Origin: Deltaproteobacteria bacterium
GTDB taxonomy: Bacteria > Myxococcota_A > UBA9160 > UBA6930
Assembly: GCA_016875395.1 (NCBI GenBank)
Contig: VGRF01000032.1
Span: forward strand, 1 to 51,168
Reading direction: 5' to 3'
Length of the DNA stretch: 51,168 nt
The notes beneath the pieces are model-generated. The model was given only the letters and a program-made list of their open reading frames with translations, was not told where the DNA came from and did not search any database. The translations under genes and the position numbers were made by a program. This document shows positions 7,796 through 17,183 of this stretch, in pieces (the first letter of the stretch is position 1; each line of letters starts with the position of its first letter).

Positions 7796-9016
7796 TCAAT
7801 CCACGATCGCTGGATACACGATGCTCTTCAGCTGCCCGCGGAAGTTGAACGTGCCGCTCGGCATCAGCTGCACCATGAAGATCACGGCGAGGTCTTCCTT
7901 GGGGTCGACCCAGAACGCGGTGCTCGCTGCGCCGCCCCAGGCGTATTCGCCCGCGGAGCCGATGGTCTGCGCCTTGGCGAGGTCCATCGTCACGGAGAAG
8001 CCGAGGCCGAAGCCGACGCCGTCGTAGGCGATCTGGCTGAACTGACCGCCGACGTTCATCCGCGTGATGTCGCGGCCCTCGGGCAGGTGGTTCATCGACA
8101 TCAGCTCGATCGTCTTGCGGCCGAGGATGCGCGCGCCGCCCAGCGCGCCGCCGTTCAGCAGCATCTGGCAGAAGCGCGCGTAGTCGCGCGCGGTCGAGAC
8201 GAGCCCGCCGCCGCCCGAGAGGAACGCGGGCGGCTCGGCGAAGATGCTCTTCATGCGGTCGTCTTCCACGCGCAGCGACTTGTCCGGCATGCGCGTGTAG
8301 TTCGTGCTGAAGCGATCGAGCTTCTCCGCCGGCACGAAGAACGCGGTGTCGACCATGCCGAGGGGCTCGAAGATCTCCTCGCGCAGGAACACGTCGAGGC
8401 GTTTGCCGGAGATGCGATCGATCAGGTGCCCTAACACGTCGGTCGAGACCGAGTAGTTCCAGCGCGTGCCCGGCGAGAACTCGAGCGGCAGCTTCGCGAG
8501 CGTGGCGATCATCTCGTCGAGCGACTTGTCGCGCTCGCCGATGCCGAGCCGCCGATACGCGCGGTCGACGTTGGTGCGCTCCATGAAGCCGTACGTGAGC
8601 CCCGACATGTGCGTGAACAGGTCGCGCACGCTCATCGCGCGCTCGCACGGGCGAGTTGCGAAGGTGGGGTGATTGCCACCGTCGAACACGCGCAGGTCGC
8701 GCCACGCGGGGATGAAGCGGTGCACCGGATCTTCGAGTTGGAACGCGCCGCGCTCGTAGAGCGTCATCAGGGCGACGCTCGTGACCGGCTTCGACATGGA
8801 GTAGATGCGGAAGATCGTGTCGTCGCGCATCGGCACGCCGCGCTCGCGGTCCGCGAGGCCCTGCGCCTTCAGGTACGCGATGCGCCCGCGCCGCTGCACG
8901 AGCGTGAGCGCGCCCGCGATCTTCTTGTCCGCGAGATAGCGCCGCTCAAGATGCTCCTCGATGCGCGCGAGGCGTGCCGAGGAGAGTCCGACTTCTTCGG
9001 GGCGTGCGAGGTCCAT
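7796..9016 (-). CDS. Serine hydrolase, beta-lactamase/EstB family
   Basis: A 406-residue protein of the class C beta-lactamase-related family (PF00144). The S-x-x-K catalytic motif is SMSK at residues 73-76, and the second-loop tyrosine motif is WNYSVSTD at about residue 186. There is no signal peptide, so it is likely a cytoplasmic esterase or lactone hydrolase and not a resistance enzyme. The ATG at 9016 begins MDLARPEEVGLSSARL, a typical start for this group. It sits 4 bases upstream of the FadH-like gene on the same strand, suggesting a joint catabolic operon. Relatives hydrolyse short-chain esters; the actual substrate is unknown. Confidence 0.88.
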   Translation of the reverse strand: MDLARPEEVGLSSARLARIEEHLERRYLADKKIAGALTLVQRRGRIAYLKAQGLADRERGVPMRDDTIFRIYSMSKPVTSVALMTLYERGAFQLEDPVHRFIPAWRDLRVFDGGNHPTFATRPCERAMSVRDLFTHMSGLTYGFMERTNVDRAYRRLGIGERDKSLDEMIATLAKLPLEFSPGTRWNYSVSTDVLGHLIDRISGKRLDVFLREEIFEPLGMVDTAFFVPAEKLDRFSTNYTRMPDKSLRVEDDRMKSIFAEPPAFLSGGGGLVSTARDYARFCQMLLNGGALGGARILGRKTIELMSMNHLPEGRDITRMNVGGQFSQIAYDGVGFGLGFSVTMDLAKAQTIGSAGEYAWGGAASTAFWVDPKEDLAVIFMVQLMPSGTFNFRGQLKSIVYPAIVD

Positions 9017-9055
9017 GCGCGGGCTCCTTCGCCGCGCACGGTATCTCGCCTCCGC

Positions 9056-10281
<1,226 letters not shown>

Positions 10282-10338
10282 GCGCCGTGATTAGCGGAAG
10301 CGCGCTACCCGTAGTACGTCGATCCGAGGAGCCGCAGC

Positions 10339-10890
10339 ATGCTCACGAGCTTCTTGCAGCGCCCCATCTTTCAGTACGCCTGGGTGGTGAACGACCTCGA
10401 CGCCGGCGCGAGGCGCTGGGCCGAGCTGTTCGGCGCGGGCCCGTTCTTCACTGCGCGCCGCCACAAGGCGGAGGGCTACTTCCGTTATCGCGGCAAGCCC
10501 GAGGAGTGCGAGCTCTCCTACGCCTTCGCCTACTGCGGGCCCGTGCAGATCCAGCTCATTCAGCTGCACGACGAAACGCCGTCGATCTTCCGCGAGATGT
10601 TCAAGCCCGGCGAGGAGGGCTTCCATCACGTCGGCATCCTCAGCGAGAACTTCGCCGCGGACAAGCAGCACTTCCTCGATCGCGGCCTCGACCTCGCCGT
10701 CGAGATGTGGAGCGGCGCCGACGTTTGTTACTTCGACGCGCGCAAGCAGATCGGCTGCTTCGTCGAGATGCACGGCGACTCGAAGATCATCCGCGAGATC
10801 TTCTCGGGTTGGCAGACGGCGCACGAAGGCTGGGACGGGCGCGACCCCGTGCGCGAGCCGAACGGGCCGCGCATCGAGAAGCGGAAGTAG
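10339..10890 (+). CDS. VOC/glyoxalase-like protein
   Basis: A 183-residue protein of the vicinal oxygen chelate superfamily (Glyoxalase_4-like). The N-terminal module starts FQYAWVVNDLDAGARRWAELF. The second begins GFHHVGILSENF, whose histidines are candidate metal ligands, and the last strand is IGCFVEMHGD, with the Glu that usually completes the site. Relatives act as epimerases, dioxygenases or lyases in CoA-ester and aromatic catabolism, and no substrate can be given. The ATG at 10339 has GAGGA upstream. A DUF1330-type gene follows after 4 bases, probably in the same transcript. The unusual TTTGTTACTTC stretch within it is a relative of the repeated 9-mer. Confidence 0.8.
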   Translation: MLTSFLQRPIFQYAWVVNDLDAGARRWAELFGAGPFFTARRHKAEGYFRYRGKPEECELSYAFAYCGPVQIQLIQLHDETPSIFREMFKPGEEGFHHVGILSENFAADKQHFLDRGLDLAVEMWSGADVCYFDARKQIGCFVEMHGDSKIIREIFSGWQTAHEGWDGRDPVREPNGPRIEKRK

Positions 10891-10894
10891 CCGC

Positions 10895-11206
10895 GTGGAG
10901 CCCGGCCGCGTGGTCACGTGGCTCGGCCTCGAGGTGCGCGACGAAGCGGAGTACGCCCGCTATCGCGCGGCGATGACGCCGATCCGCGAGCGCTACGGCG
11001 GCCGCTTCGAGCACGACTTCGCGATCGCGCGCGTGCTGCAGTCGAGCGCGAGCGAGCGCATCAACCGCGTCTTCGCGCACTCGTTCCCTGACGCGGAGAA
11101 GCGCGCCGCGTTCTACGCGGACCCCGCGTATCAACGCGTGCGTGCGGCGCACTTCGAGCCCGCGGTCGCGAGCACGCATCGGCTCGCGCTGTTCGTCGCA
11201 ACGTAA
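10895..11206 (+). CDS. DUF1330-like small protein
   Basis: A 103-residue dimeric-alpha/beta-barrel-type protein. The order EYARYRAAMTPI, YGGRF, then FPDAEKRAAFYADPAYQRVR is the recognisable DUF1330 pattern. The biochemical role of the family is unknown; members often sit beside catabolic enzymes. The start is GTG at 10895, only 4 bases after the VOC gene, and the spacing supports translational coupling. The arrangement VOC plus DUF1330 suggests a shared role in handling a small organic intermediate, which is inference only. Confidence 0.75.
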   Translation: MEPGRVVTWLGLEVRDEAEYARYRAAMTPIRERYGGRFEHDFAIARVLQSSASERINRVFAHSFPDAEKRAAFYADPAYQRVRAAHFEPAVASTHRLALFVAT

Positions 11207-11217
11207 GGACCGCGCGT

Positions 11218-11736
11218 TCAGCGAAGCGGCGGCGACTCCTTGAGCTTGGCTCGCATCGCGTCGAACGTCTCGGCGTTGGAGGGCGCGATGTTCGGACGAC
11301 CAACCATCACGCCCATCGTGATCGTTCCCTGTACGTAGTAGACGTCCCCAGCTGCAACCTCGAGGTGAAGTTCGTCCTTCGCCTCGGAGTGAACGGTGAA
11401 CTTGTGCGGGCCGGCATCGAACGCAACGGCGAAGTAGCTGCCAACGGTGAGCTTGCCGAGTTCGCGTTCCCCCTCGCGCACGATGAATCGAATCGCGCCG
11501 CCCATGAAGTTGCGCGGGCGGAAGAACACCACCACCCCTTGGTTCGGCCCCGCGAGAGACTCGAAGTCGAAGGCCGGAGGGGCGGGAGTAGGCACTTCCG
11601 CCGTGGCCGCAGCCGGCTCTTCTTGGGTCGTTGTAGCCGCGGGTTCCGCGGGAGCCGGCGCGGGGCTCGGCGTTGCGCACGCAAAGCTCGCTGCAATGGC
11701 TGCGATCAGCAGCGTGTGGGCGTTGCCCTTACTCAT
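11218..11736 (-). CDS. DUF2846-domain envelope protein
   Basis: A 172-residue protein with an N-terminal signal-like segment (MSKGNAHTLLIAAIAASFAC), then a Pro/Ala/Thr/Glu-rich linker to about residue 60, then a DUF2846 domain. That domain runs NQGVVVFFRPRNFMGGAIRF, GSYFAVAFDAGPHKF and GDVYYVQGTITMG. The Cys after SFA could be a lipoprotein site, but the lipobox is poor. It is probably exported and attached to or near the envelope; the family has no defined function. I chose the ATG at 11736, which overlaps the stop of the upstream gene (ATGAGTAA), over a longer frame reaching 11829. The pair looks co-translated. Confidence 0.7.
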   Translation of the reverse strand: MSKGNAHTLLIAAIAASFACATPSPAPAPAEPAATTTQEEPAAATAEVPTPAPPAFDFESLAGPNQGVVVFFRPRNFMGGAIRFIVREGERELGKLTVGSYFAVAFDAGPHKFTVHSEAKDELHLEVAAGDVYYVQGTITMGVMVGRPNIAPSNAETFDAMRAKLKESPPLR

Positions 11737-12334
11737 CGTCATCAGACGTGTTCTCCGGCGGGGCTGAGGGGATGGGTGGTAGGCGCACATCGTCCGCAAC
11801 GATCGCGACCATCTCGGTGCCTGCGGCAATCACGATGTTCCCACCGCGAATGAAGATCCCGGGGAGGCCGATCGCAATCGAGACTGCTCCCGCGATGTCA
11901 GTTCGGCTCTTTCCGTTGTCCGCGATGAAGCTGCGCAGCGGGACCTCTCGATCGCCCACCGAGGCGCGCCGCGCGGTTGCGATCAGCTCACCCGCTTTCC
12001 CGATCCACCCGGCCTTCTCGGCATGCACGATCTCGCCTTCCGCGCTCGTGCCGGCCGGAATCACGACGTGACCGTCAACGGTGACGGGCGACAGCACGGT
12101 GAGTCGAAACTTGTCGCCGCGCTGACTGAGGTGGGAACCGATTTCTTGCTACAGTCGGACGCGGACTTCGTTGCCCGCCGGAAGAGTCAACTCAGCGGTG
12201 GGCGGGTTGACCTCGATGGCCGTCTCGATGAGCAGCGGTACATCCACGGCCGCGGGCTGGTCTTGTGCGACTGCCGCGCCCGCAATGAACAGGGCGAGAG
12301 CCGAGCAGCAGATCCGCCGTGAAGACAATTTCAC
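11729..12334 (-). pseudogene. Exported protein with signal peptide, interrupted by an amber codon
   Basis: One minus-strand frame runs from a GTG at 12334 (with GAGAGG upstream) to TAA at 11729, broken only by TAG at 12149-12151. It begins with a signal peptide (SALALFIAGAAVAQ) and continues with AELTLPAGNEVRVRL, then the stop. In the same frame it resumes as QEIGSHLSQRGDKFRLTVLS and VTVDGHVVIPAGTSAEGEIV, and ends in a hydrophobic stretch and an acidic tail. The pattern of a low-GC-content loop followed by VxVDGxVVIPAGTxxxGxVxxA is common in exported proteins of unknown role. CAG to TAG is the simplest lesion. The downstream DUF2846 gene overlaps its end, so they probably form an operon. Confidence 0.6.
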
Positions 12335-12386
12335 AACGTCAATCCTCTCCGCTGTTCGGTGGAGGCGCAAGGAAATTCCCACTCCT

Positions 12387-14171
12387 TCACGACTTCGCGA
12401 GCGCGCGCCGCAGCGCGTCCTGCGCCTCGCGCGCTCCGCGCTGGGAGACCTCGGCGCTCGCGATCAAGGCCGAGCCGTGGAAGGTGCCCGGGAAGTTGTG
12501 CAGCTCGACGGGCACGCCGGCCTGGAGCAGCCGCAGCGCGTAGAGGATGCCCTCGTCGCGCAGCGGGTCGAACTCCATGGTGGAGACGTACGCCGGCGGC
12601 AGACCTGTTAGGTCCTTCGCGCGCGCGGGCGCTGCGTAGGGCGAGACCTCGCCCGCGTGGTTCGGCCCGAGGTAGTGCTTCCAGCTCCACACCGCGTTGG
12701 GGCGATTCCAAAGCGGCGTGTCGGTGAAGGCGAGCATCGAGGGCGTGTCGAGCCGGTCGTCGAGCTCGGGGATCTCGAGCAGCTGGAAGCACAGCGCGGG
12801 AAAGCCGCGATCGCGCGCGATCAGTGCCGTGCCCGCCGCCAGCCCACCTCCCGCGCTCTGGCCCGCGATCGCGATGCGCGCCGAGTCGACGCCGAGGTCC
12901 GCCGCGTGCCGCGCGGTCCAGCACAGCGCGGCGTAACAATCCTCGACGCCTGCCGGAAACGGATGCTCGGGTGCGAGCCGGTACTCGACCGAGACGACGA
13001 CCGCATCGAGCGCGGCAGCGGTGACCTGGCACCACGCGTCCATCATGTCGATCGAGCCCATCAAGAAACCGCCGCCGTGAATCTCGAACACGCAGCCGCG
13101 CGGCCCGCTCGCGGCGGCGCGCGGTGTGTAGATGCGCACGGGCACCTGCGGCGCGCCTGTGGGGCCGGGCACGAGCGCGTCGCGCTTCACGACGTCCGCG
13201 CGATCGGGCGGCGGCGGAAACATCGCGAGCCGCGCCGCGCGAATCTCGCGGATCGACTCGACCGTCGAGAGGTTCGAGAGCGTGGGCATGTTCGCGATCA
13301 GCGGTGCGAGCTCACGGTCGTAGCGGTGGGTGGGCATGGGGAGCGAGGCTAGAGCGAGGGCCCCGCGATTTAAGCGACCCCATACTTCATCGAGCGCACG
13401 CATAAAGAGCGCGTTCAGCGGCGCGATGTCGCTCGGCCTGCGCTCGTAGAGAGGACGCAGAGCTTCGTGACGCGCGAGCTCGCTCTCGATGAACGCGCTG
13501 ATCGCTGGAATGCGCGGTCCATCGCTGAGCTCGCGGCCCGCGCGCTTGTCGGCGAGCAGCGCATCGATCGCCGCGCGCACTGGCACATCGCCAACGGTCG
13601 CTTCGACGAGTGCGCCGAACTCCATCGGCACGGGACCGAGGCCAGCCTCGATCCAGCGCACGGCGAGCAGCGGGCGGAGCACGTAGAAGTACTTCTTCGT
13701 CCACACGCGCTCGCCGCGGAGGTGTTCGCGAAAGTTGCCGCGAGCCATGTGCAGGTAGTGGTACGTCGCCGAGTCCGCACGGAAGTACTCCGCGAGCGCC
13801 GTACGCAGCTGCGCCGCGAGCGTGCCTTCCTCGCGGTACACGATCGGCGACTGGACCCACTCGAACAGGGGCGGGTTCGACTTCCGTAACAACTGAAGCG
13901 CTTTGCGCAGGTCCCAACCATTCACGTCCCAGACGCCCTCGATCGGGGCCTCGATCACGTCGCGCTGATCCTCGAGGTCCACTCGCAGATAGAACTCGCG
14001 CGGGCGCAGGTAGAGGAAGCGCACGTCGAAGTCGGAGTCGGCGGACGCGAAGCCCCATGCGCGACTGCCCGACTCGCATGCGAACACGACGCGCACCTCG
14101 TTGGCGCGCTCGATCGCGGCGAGCCGGTCCACGATCTCGTTCCAGGCGTCGCTGGGAATCGAGGGATGCAT
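12387..14171 (-). CDS. Fusion: RlaP-like nucleotidyltransferase + HSL-family alpha/beta hydrolase
   Basis: A 594-residue open frame with two unrelated halves. Residues 1-262 match the DNA-polymerase-beta-type nucleotidyltransferases linked to RNA repair (RlaP, PF10127): ESGSRAWGFASADSDFDVRF has the G-S and D-x-D metal motif, and LRKALQLLRKSNPPLFEW and TKKYFYVLRPLLA follow. From about residue 279 (an internal ATG at 13337) the protein is a hormone-sensitive-lipase-type esterase with IHGGGFLMGS (oxyanion hole), GQSAGGG (nucleophile Ser), EFDPLRDEG (Asp) and PGTFHGSAL (His). The junction reads RLNRGALALASL, with rare TTA and CTA codons. This suggests former intergenic DNA read through after loss of a stop. 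The esterase might still start at 13337, although no clear ribosome site precedes it. Confidence 0.75.
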   Translation of the reverse strand: MHPSIPSDAWNEIVDRLAAIERANEVRVVFACESGSRAWGFASADSDFDVRFLYLRPREFYLRVDLEDQRDVIEAPIEGVWDVNGWDLRKALQLLRKSNPPLFEWVQSPIVYREEGTLAAQLRTALAEYFRADSATYHYLHMARGNFREHLRGERVWTKKYFYVLRPLLAVRWIEAGLGPVPMEFGALVEATVGDVPVRAAIDALLADKRAGRELSDGPRIPAISAFIESELARHEALRPLYERRPSDIAPLNALFMRALDEVWGRLNRGALALASLPMPTHRYDRELAPLIANMPTLSNLSTVESIREIRAARLAMFPPPPDRADVVKRDALVPGPTGAPQVPVRIYTPRAAASGPRGCVFEIHGGGFLMGSIDMMDAWCQVTAAALDAVVVSVEYRLAPEHPFPAGVEDCYAALCWTARHAADLGVDSARIAIAGQSAGGGLAAGTALIARDRGFPALCFQLLEIPELDDRLDTPSMLAFTDTPLWNRPNAVWSWKHYLGPNHAGEVSPYAAPARAKDLTGLPPAYVSTMEFDPLRDEGILYALRLLQAGVPVELHNFPGTFHGSALIASAEVSQRGAREAQDALRRALAKS

Positions 14172-14244
14172 CGGAGCAGCTTACTCGCGACGATGCGCGC
14201 CTCCCGCATCCGGCGCATCATGCGCGGCTCATCAGGAGATCCGC

Positions 14245-15024
14245 GTGGGCAATCTCGTCGTGACGGAGCAGCGCGGGGCGACGCGCATCTTGCGCCTCAA
14301 TCGCCCCGAGGCGCGCAACTCGCTCTCGCCGGAGCTGATCGGCGAGCTCGGCGCGGCGCTCGACGACGCGGTGAAGGACGACGCGGTGCGCGCCGTGATT
14401 CTCACGGGCACCGGCGACCGCGCGTTCTGCGCAGGCATGGATCTGCGCGCGTTCGCGGAGGGACGCACCGCGCGGATCGCGGGCGGCCCGGATCCGATGG
14501 CGGCGTTCGGGAAGTTCATTCGCGACAGCATCCCGAAGCCGATCATCGGCGCCGCGCAGGCGACCGCGGTCGCGGGCGGCTTCGAGTTGCTGATGGCGTG
14601 CGACCTGATCGTGGCCTCGTCGGCCGCGCAGTTCGGAATCCCCGAGGCGAAGCGCGGCCTGTTCGCGGCCGGCGGCGGCGTGTTTCTCAGCAAGCGCATT
14701 CCGCTCGCGCTCGCCCTCGAGCTGGGCATGACCGGCGACGTGATCTCCGCGCAGCGCGCACTCGAGCTCGGCCTCATCAACAAGGTCGTCGCGCCGGACC
14801 AAGTGATCGCCGAGGCGCTCGCGCTCGCAGACCGCATCGCGGAGAACGGCCCGCTCGGCGTGCAGGCGACGAAGGAGTTGATGCGCCTCGCAGTCGCGTC
14901 GACGCTCGCGGAGGCCGAAGCGCGCCAGCGCGTGCTGCAGCCGAGAGTGTTCGCCTCGGAGGACGCGAAGGAGGGCAGCCTCGCGTTCGTGGAGAAGCGG
15001 AAGCCAATCTGGAAGGGCCGCTGA
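14245..15024 (+). CDS. Enoyl-CoA hydratase/isomerase family protein
   Basis: A 259-residue crotonase-fold enzyme. The CoA/oxyanion motif is GTGDRAFCAGMDLRAF, and the second loop is GAAQATAVAGGFELLMACDL. IPEAKRGLFAAGGG follows, where many hydratases carry the catalytic Glu pair; the retained Glu is in FGIPEAK. It would hydrate or isomerise an enoyl-CoA in beta-oxidation-type catabolism. I chose GTG at 14245 because AGGAG lies 8-12 bases upstream; the open frame extends further 5' but with no family similarity. Its stop overlaps the ATG of the next SDR gene (TGATG), indicating coupled translation. Confidence 0.9.
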   Translation: MGNLVVTEQRGATRILRLNRPEARNSLSPELIGELGAALDDAVKDDAVRAVILTGTGDRAFCAGMDLRAFAEGRTARIAGGPDPMAAFGKFIRDSIPKPIIGAAQATAVAGGFELLMACDLIVASSAAQFGIPEAKRGLFAAGGGVFLSKRIPLALALELGMTGDVISAQRALELGLINKVVAPDQVIAEALALADRIAENGPLGVQATKELMRLAVASTLAEAEARQRVLQPRVFASEDAKEGSLAFVEKRKPIWKGR

Positions 15025-15764
15025 TGCCCGTTGCGATGATTACCGGCTCCGCGCGCGGCATCGGCGCGGCAATCGCGCGCAAGCTCGCTGCCGACGGATT
15101 CGCGGTGGGCGTGTGCGACCTGAACGGCGAGGGCGCGGCGGTGACGGCTCGCGACATCGCCGAGAGTGGTGCGCGCAGCGCGAGCTGCGGCGTCGACGTG
15201 TCGGACGCGCGCTCGGTCGCCACGTGCGCCGACGCGTTCGAGGCGAAGCTCGGCCCGATCGACGTGCTCGTGAACAACGCGGGCATCGACGTGCCCGCGT
15301 TCTTCATCGACTCGAAAGAAGTGGACTGGGATCGCCTCTGGGCCGTCAACGTGAAGGGCGTGCTGCACTGCACGCAGCGCGTGCTGCCGAGCATGATCGA
15401 GCGCAAGCACGGGCGCGTGATCAACATCGCGTCGGACGCGGGGCGCGTGGGCGCCGGCGGCGAAGCGGTCTACAGCGCGACGAAGGGCGCCGTGCTCGCC
15501 TTCACGAAGGCGCTCGCGCGCGAAGTCGCGCGCCACGAGATCACGGTGAACGCGGTCTGCCCGGGCGCGACCGACACCGCGCTGCTCGCGCTGCTCGGCG
15601 ACTTCAACCCGAAGCTCCACGCCGGCCTGACGCGCAGCATCCCGCTGCGGCGCGTCGGCCAGCCCGAGGACGTCGCCGGCGCGGTCGCGTACCTCGCGAG
15701 CGAGGCGGCTTCCTACGTCACCGGCCAGTCGCTCTCGGTGAGCGGCGGCCTGACGATGCTCTGA
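15024..15764 (+). CDS. Short-chain dehydrogenase/reductase (FabG-like)
   Basis: A 246-residue classical SDR. TGSARGIG at residues 7-14 binds the dinucleotide, NNAG is present, and the catalytic set is Ser in NIASDAG and Tyr-x-x-x-Lys in VYSATKGA. DLNGEG after the second strand, with an acidic residue at its end, argues for NAD(H) over NADP(H). It most likely oxidises a 3-hydroxyacyl-CoA or similar alcohol made by the overlapping enoyl-CoA hydratase gene just upstream. The C-terminal SVSGGLTML is typical of the family. Substrate not determinable. Confidence 0.9.
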   Translation: MPVAMITGSARGIGAAIARKLAADGFAVGVCDLNGEGAAVTARDIAESGARSASCGVDVSDARSVATCADAFEAKLGPIDVLVNNAGIDVPAFFIDSKEVDWDRLWAVNVKGVLHCTQRVLPSMIERKHGRVINIASDAGRVGAGGEAVYSATKGAVLAFTKALAREVARHEITVNAVCPGATDTALLALLGDFNPKLHAGLTRSIPLRRVGQPEDVAGAVAYLASEAASYVTGQSLSVSGGLTML

Positions 15765-15781
15765 GCTCTGGGGACCGCTGC

Positions 15782-16246
15782 GTGGAGACTTGGCAGCTCA
15801 TCGCCCGCGAGGGCATCCGCGACACGATCTCGCGCTACACGTGGTGCAGCGAGTTCATGGACAGCGCGGGCTTCGCGGATTGCTTCACCGCGGACGCGGT
15901 CCTCGAGATCAAAGACGGCGCGACGTATCACGGGCGCGACGGCGTCGTCTCGATGATCACGGGCGTGCGCGACCGCACGCGCGAGCTGGCGCCCGTAACG
16001 AGTGGCGCGCCCGCCGTGATGCGCCACCACGTCTCGTCGATTCGCATCGAGCTCGACGGCCGCGAGCGCGCCCGCGCGTTCTCGTACTTCGCGGTGTTCG
16101 TGCCGCCGCACGGGCATGATCACTGGGGCCGCTATGCGGATGAGCTCGTGCTGGAGCGCGACGGCCGCTGGCGTTTCGCGCGCCGCCGCGTGAGCGTGGA
16201 CGGCGCGGTCGCGGCTTCCAAGATGTTCCCGCTGCCGAAGTCCTGA
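15782..16246 (+). CDS. SnoaL-like (NTF2-fold) protein
   Basis: A 154-residue protein of the SnoaL/nuclear-transport-factor-2 cone fold. It opens with EGIRDTISRYTWCSEFMD and FADCFTADAVLEIKDGATYHG, the usual family start, and has RHHVSSIRIELDG in the middle strands. Members include dehydratases, ketosteroid isomerase-like enzymes and small catabolic helpers. I cannot choose among these. The start is GTG at 15782, 17 bases after the SDR gene, and the alpha/beta hydrolase gene follows 15 bases later. It therefore looks like part of the same rightward transcription unit beginning at 14245. Confidence 0.8.
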   Translation: METWQLIAREGIRDTISRYTWCSEFMDSAGFADCFTADAVLEIKDGATYHGRDGVVSMITGVRDRTRELAPVTSGAPAVMRHHVSSIRIELDGRERARAFSYFAVFVPPHGHDHWGRYADELVLERDGRWRFARRRVSVDGAVAASKMFPLPKS

Positions 16247-16261
16247 TCACTCGGGGTCGCG

Positions 16262-17125
16262 ATGCACAAACGGGTCACGTTCACGGGCTTCGAGGGCATC
16301 TCGCTCGCGGCAGACGTCTACGGCGACGACGCGGCATGGCCCGTTCTCATGATGCACGGCGGCGGCCAGACGCGGCACGCCTGGGGCAACACCGCGGAGC
16401 TGCTCGCGCGCGCGGGTTGGCGCGCGGTGTCGCTCGATCTGCGCGGCCACGGCGACAGCGCGTGGGCGAAGAATGGCGACTACTCGTTCACGAGCTTCGG
16501 CGCGGACTGCATCGCGGTGTGCGATGCGCTGGGGAAGCCGCCCGTGCTCGTGGGAGCCTCCCTCGGTGGCGTCTCGGCGATCCTCGCGGAGGGCAACAGC
16601 GACCGCGTCGTCTCGTGCGGGCTCGTGATCGTCGACGTCACGCACCGCAACAACCCCGAGGGCATCGACAAGATCAAGCACTTCATGATGTCGGGCCTCG
16701 GCGGCTTCGCGTCGCTCGAAGAAGCCGCCGCCGCGATCGCCGCGTACACGCCGCACCGGCGGCGCAGCCCGAATCCCGAGGGCTTGAAGAAGGTGCTGCG
16801 CCAGCGCGAGGGCCGCTGGCATTGGCACTGGGACCAGGCGTTCATGCAGCGCAAGGGCGTCGAGGTGCCCGCGCCGGACTTCGGCGATGTCTTCGAGCTC
16901 GCGCTCGCGCGCATTCGCGTACCCACGCTGCTCGTGCGCGGGAAGCTCTCGGATGTTGTTACGGAAGAAGGCGTCCAGGACTTCCTCGCGAAGATTCCCG
17001 GCTCGAAGCTCGCCGACGTGAGCGACGCCGCGCACATGGTCGCCGGCGACCAGAACGACGCGTTCTCGAGCGCGGTGATCGAGTTCCTGGAGAACGAAGT
17101 GAGACCGCAGCTCGCGCGCGGCTGA
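16262..17125 (+). CDS. Alpha/beta hydrolase
   Basis: A 287-residue alpha/beta-fold hydrolase. MMHGGGQTRHAWGN carries the oxyanion-hole HGGG, LDLRGHGDSAW is the standard turn, LVGASLGGVSAIL is the nucleophile elbow with catalytic Ser, and DAAHMVAGDQND near residue 260 holds the catalytic His. The acid is probably the Asp in GKLSDVV. Relatives hydrolyse esters, epoxides or C-C bonds of ring-cleavage products. The gene is in line with the hydratase/SDR/SnoaL-like cluster. It contains a TTGTTACGG copy at 16956-16964, read as Val-Val-Thr with rare GTT codons. Confidence 0.88.
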   Translation: MHKRVTFTGFEGISLAADVYGDDAAWPVLMMHGGGQTRHAWGNTAELLARAGWRAVSLDLRGHGDSAWAKNGDYSFTSFGADCIAVCDALGKPPVLVGASLGGVSAILAEGNSDRVVSCGLVIVDVTHRNNPEGIDKIKHFMMSGLGGFASLEEAAAAIAAYTPHRRRSPNPEGLKKVLRQREGRWHWHWDQAFMQRKGVEVPAPDFGDVFELALARIRVPTLLVRGKLSDVVTEEGVQDFLAKIPGSKLADVSDAAHMVAGDQNDAFSSAVIEFLENEVRPQLARG

Positions 17126-17143
17126 CCTCAACCCGGAGACGAA

Positions 17144-17156
17144 GGGGTCAGGCCCC
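17144..17156. repeat. REP-like palindrome GGGGTCAGGCCCC
   Basis: A small GC-rich inverted repeat (GGGG, TCAGG, CCCC) between the hydrolase and the next SDR gene, followed by ggtgtttcc. Motifs of this form occur as repetitive extragenic palindromes in many Proteobacteria, often with REP-associated transposases. It could also fold as a weak transcription terminator. Only one copy is visible in this window. Confidence 0.4.
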
Positions 17157-17183
17157 GGTGTTTCCACGATTCACGGAGACTGC

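Noticed and set aside
7796-9016. Beta-lactamase resistance gene
   Set aside because: There is no signal peptide and the motifs fit the EstB-type esterase branch; it is in an operon with a FadH-like reductase.
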